64,000 nucleotides of DNA from Paraburkholderia aromaticivorans (GTDB lineage Bacteria; Pseudomonadota; Gammaproteobacteria; Burkholderiales; Burkholderiaceae). Positions 62,556 through 64,000 of this stretch are shown piece by piece (position 1 is the first letter of the stretch; every line of letters begins with the position of its first letter). The position numbers and the translations under genes are program-made. The notes beneath the pieces were generated by a model that saw only the letters and a list, made by a program, of their open reading frames with translations, was not told the origin of the DNA and searched no databases. The DNA is taken from the NCBI RefSeq assembly GCF_002278075.1, contig NZ_CP022992.1, positions 186,001 through 250,000 of the forward strand. The letters are read 5' to 3'.

Positions 62556-64000
62556 TCAGACTCCTGTGGACGGCGCGCCGCCGATAAGCGCCTGGCCGGA
62601 GCGGATCGTCCCGCGGTCGAGTAGCATCGCGAAGAAGTGCCATGCGAATACGAGGTGCCCGGCGGTCATCAGCACGCCACCGAACGTTCTGGCTCGCAGG
62701 TAAGGCGCGAGCACGTTGACGGAATCCATGAAGGGCCGCGTGGCATCAAGCATTGCGATGCCCTGCAGAACACCGCCGATGCTCAAAAACACGAAGTAGA
62801 TCGCGAAGCCGATCACAGCCAGCCAGAAATGGAGGGAAATCAACTTCGGATAGGGCCACTCCCGCTCCAGTACGCGTGGCATCACGAAATAGATCGAACC
62901 GAACATGATCATCGAGTAAAAGCCGTACAGGCCGAGGTGCGCATGCGCGACCTTGTACTGTGTGAAGTGCACGAGGCGATTGAAGAACGGCACGGCTTCG
63001 AGCGAGCCTTGCAGCGAAACGAGTGTGTACAGCGCGGCGCCCAGTACGACGAAGCGCAGCGTGGGCGAATATCGCAGCGTCGCGAAGCGCCCGACCACCG
63101 TCATGTGCTGATTGACGCCGACCGCGAGGACGGGGATCAGCATCATCACGCTTTGCACGACCGAAACGCTTTGCAGCCACGCTGGCACGGGGCCGCCGAG
63201 CAGATGGTGAATGCCGGCCTGGCTATAGAACATCGCCAGCGCCCAGAAGCCGACCAGCGAGAGGTTGTACGAGTAGATAGGACGGCCGAGCACCTTCGCG
63301 ATGAAGTAATAGGCCGAAGCAAGACCGAACGGCGTAAGCCACAAGCCAAGCACGTTGTGTGCGAACCACCAGTTGACGATCGCCTGCTCCACGCCGAAAT
63401 GCACGTATGGCACTTTCGCGACGACATACAGGATCGGAAACCAGAGCAGGGCCGCAGCGATGTACCAGACCGAAACGTACAGGTGGTCCACATTGCGGCG
63501 GGATAGCGTCAAAAATAGCGGCACGGCTGACAGTGCGCCGCCGATCGCCAGAAGAATGCCGATCTGCCACGGAATCTCGAGCCACTGCAGGCCGTCCGTC
63601 CAGCCCGCGAGTATCGCTACGACACCGGCCGCGACGCCGGCATTCCATAGACCGGCACCCGCGACGGCGTAGTGCTCGCCGACGAGACGGGTCTTCAGCA
63701 GCCGCGGCAGCATCCATAACGAGATGCCCAGTCCTGCCATCGATGCCCAGCCATAGATCACCATATTCAAGTGCGCGGTTCTGATGCGGCCGAACGTCAG
63801 CCAGGCCGATTGGACCAGAAAATCCGGCGACGTCAGCTTTTGCGAGGCGACCAGGCCGGCGAGCGAGCCAAGCACCAGCCACAGGATCGACGACGCGAGA
63901 AACGCGAACGCGGCGGTGCGGCTCGACCTGTCCTGCGCTTCGCGGGCCAGCAAATCAGGCCGCGTGTGCACGGCTCGTTGCGCGTCGCCGTGCGGCGTCG
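62556..64000 (-). CDS. ccoN: CcoN, catalytic subunit of cbb3-type oxidase (start outside window)
   Basis: The frame is open through the right edge; about 480 residues are visible. Haem-copper ligands are present: His in RTAHLN, HN in WWFAHNVLG with the tyrosine of ASAYYF in the same helix, the HH pair in QAGIHHLLGG, and HAH in YKVAHAHLG. About twelve membrane helices. It reduces oxygen with high affinity. An in-frame GTG at 63971 exists, but the coding frame continues upstream, so the true start is probably beyond the window. Confidence 0.92.
   Translation of the reverse strand, partial: TPHGDAQRAVHTRPDLLAREAQDRSSRTAAFAFLASSILWLVLGSLAGLVASQKLTSPDFLVQSAWLTFGRIRTAHLNMVIYGWASMAGLGISLWMLPRLLKTRLVGEHYAVAGAGLWNAGVAAGVVAILAGWTDGLQWLEIPWQIGILLAIGGALSAVPLFLTLSRRNVDHLYVSVWYIAAALLWFPILYVVAKVPYVHFGVEQAIVNWWFAHNVLGLWLTPFGLASAYYFIAKVLGRPIYSYNLSLVGFWALAMFYSQAGIHHLLGGPVPAWLQSVSVVQSVMMLIPVLAVGVNQHMTVVGRFATLRYSPTLRFVVLGAALYTLVSLQGSLEAVPFFNRLVHFTQYKVAHAHLGLYGFYSMIMFGSIYFVMPRVLEREWPYPKLISLHFWLAVIGFAIYFVFLSIGGVLQGIAMLDATRPFMDSVNVLAPYLRARTFGGVLMTAGHLVFAWHFFAMLLDRGTIRSGQALIGGAPSTGV

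Overview
The window looks like part of a large conjugative plasmid (or plasmid-like element) from a Burkholderiales bacterium, probably Burkholderia, Paraburkholderia or Caballeronia. This rests on high GC, Burkholderia-like insertion sequences, a MobH-type relaxase and an R64-type thin pilus cluster. No replication initiator, rRNA or tRNA gene was seen. The host assignment is inference.

Layout. 0-3.1 kb: a DUF3150 protein and a CobT-like VWA protein with a long acidic repeat linker. 3.1-6.7 kb: a zinc-finger/Toprim primase gene split by an IS21-family element; a 5-bp duplication lets the ancestral frame be rebuilt. 6.9-9.4 kb: a regulatory island with a CI/XRE-like repressor and a divergent FlhD-like/FlhC-like activator pair, the type that controls transfer of SXT and IncC elements. 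9.6-15 kb: relaxase, coupling protein and two accessory genes. 15.1-29.8 kb: a P-type (trb-order) type IV secretion system, virB11-B2-B3-B4-B5-B5'-B6-B8-B9-B10, with an embedded membrane-anchored tandem AAA+ ATPase and an OmpA-domain lipoprotein. 30-39.5 kb: an R64-like type IVb pilus operon, pilNOPQRS plus pilV. 40-42.6 kb: on the minus strand, a lytic transglycosylase, a small protein and a ParM/ParR-like partition pair with a centromere-like array of 11-bp-phased GGCC repeats. 42.8-43.9 kb: about 1.05 kb without a credible gene but packed with stem-loops, read here as a large structured non-coding RNA, followed by a tyrosine recombinase. 45.3-50.2 kb: six uncharacterised genes. 50.3-53.7 kb: nested insertion sequences (IS701-like remnant, IS5, IS1182 remnant, IS1111-type IS110). 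53.9-64 kb: a YCII protein, a TDT-family exporter with divergent LysR regulator, and a minus-strand operon for a cbb3-type oxidase, a copper P-type ATPase and a sulfite-oxidase-like enzyme with a monohaem cytochrome.

How it fits together. Nine copies of a 13-bp palindrome, consensus TTCCTGACAGGAA, lie in front of the activator pair (two copies), the relaxase operon, virB11, virB8, pilN, pilV, the structured-RNA/recombinase locus and an uncharacterised gene at 48.15 kb. Most overlap a plausible -10 box. This points to one regulator, most simply the repressor encoded at 7.5-8.2 kb, controlling DNA processing, mating pore, pilus and recombinase together. The right-hand respiratory/sulfite region lacks the palindrome and looks like cargo or neighbouring backbone.
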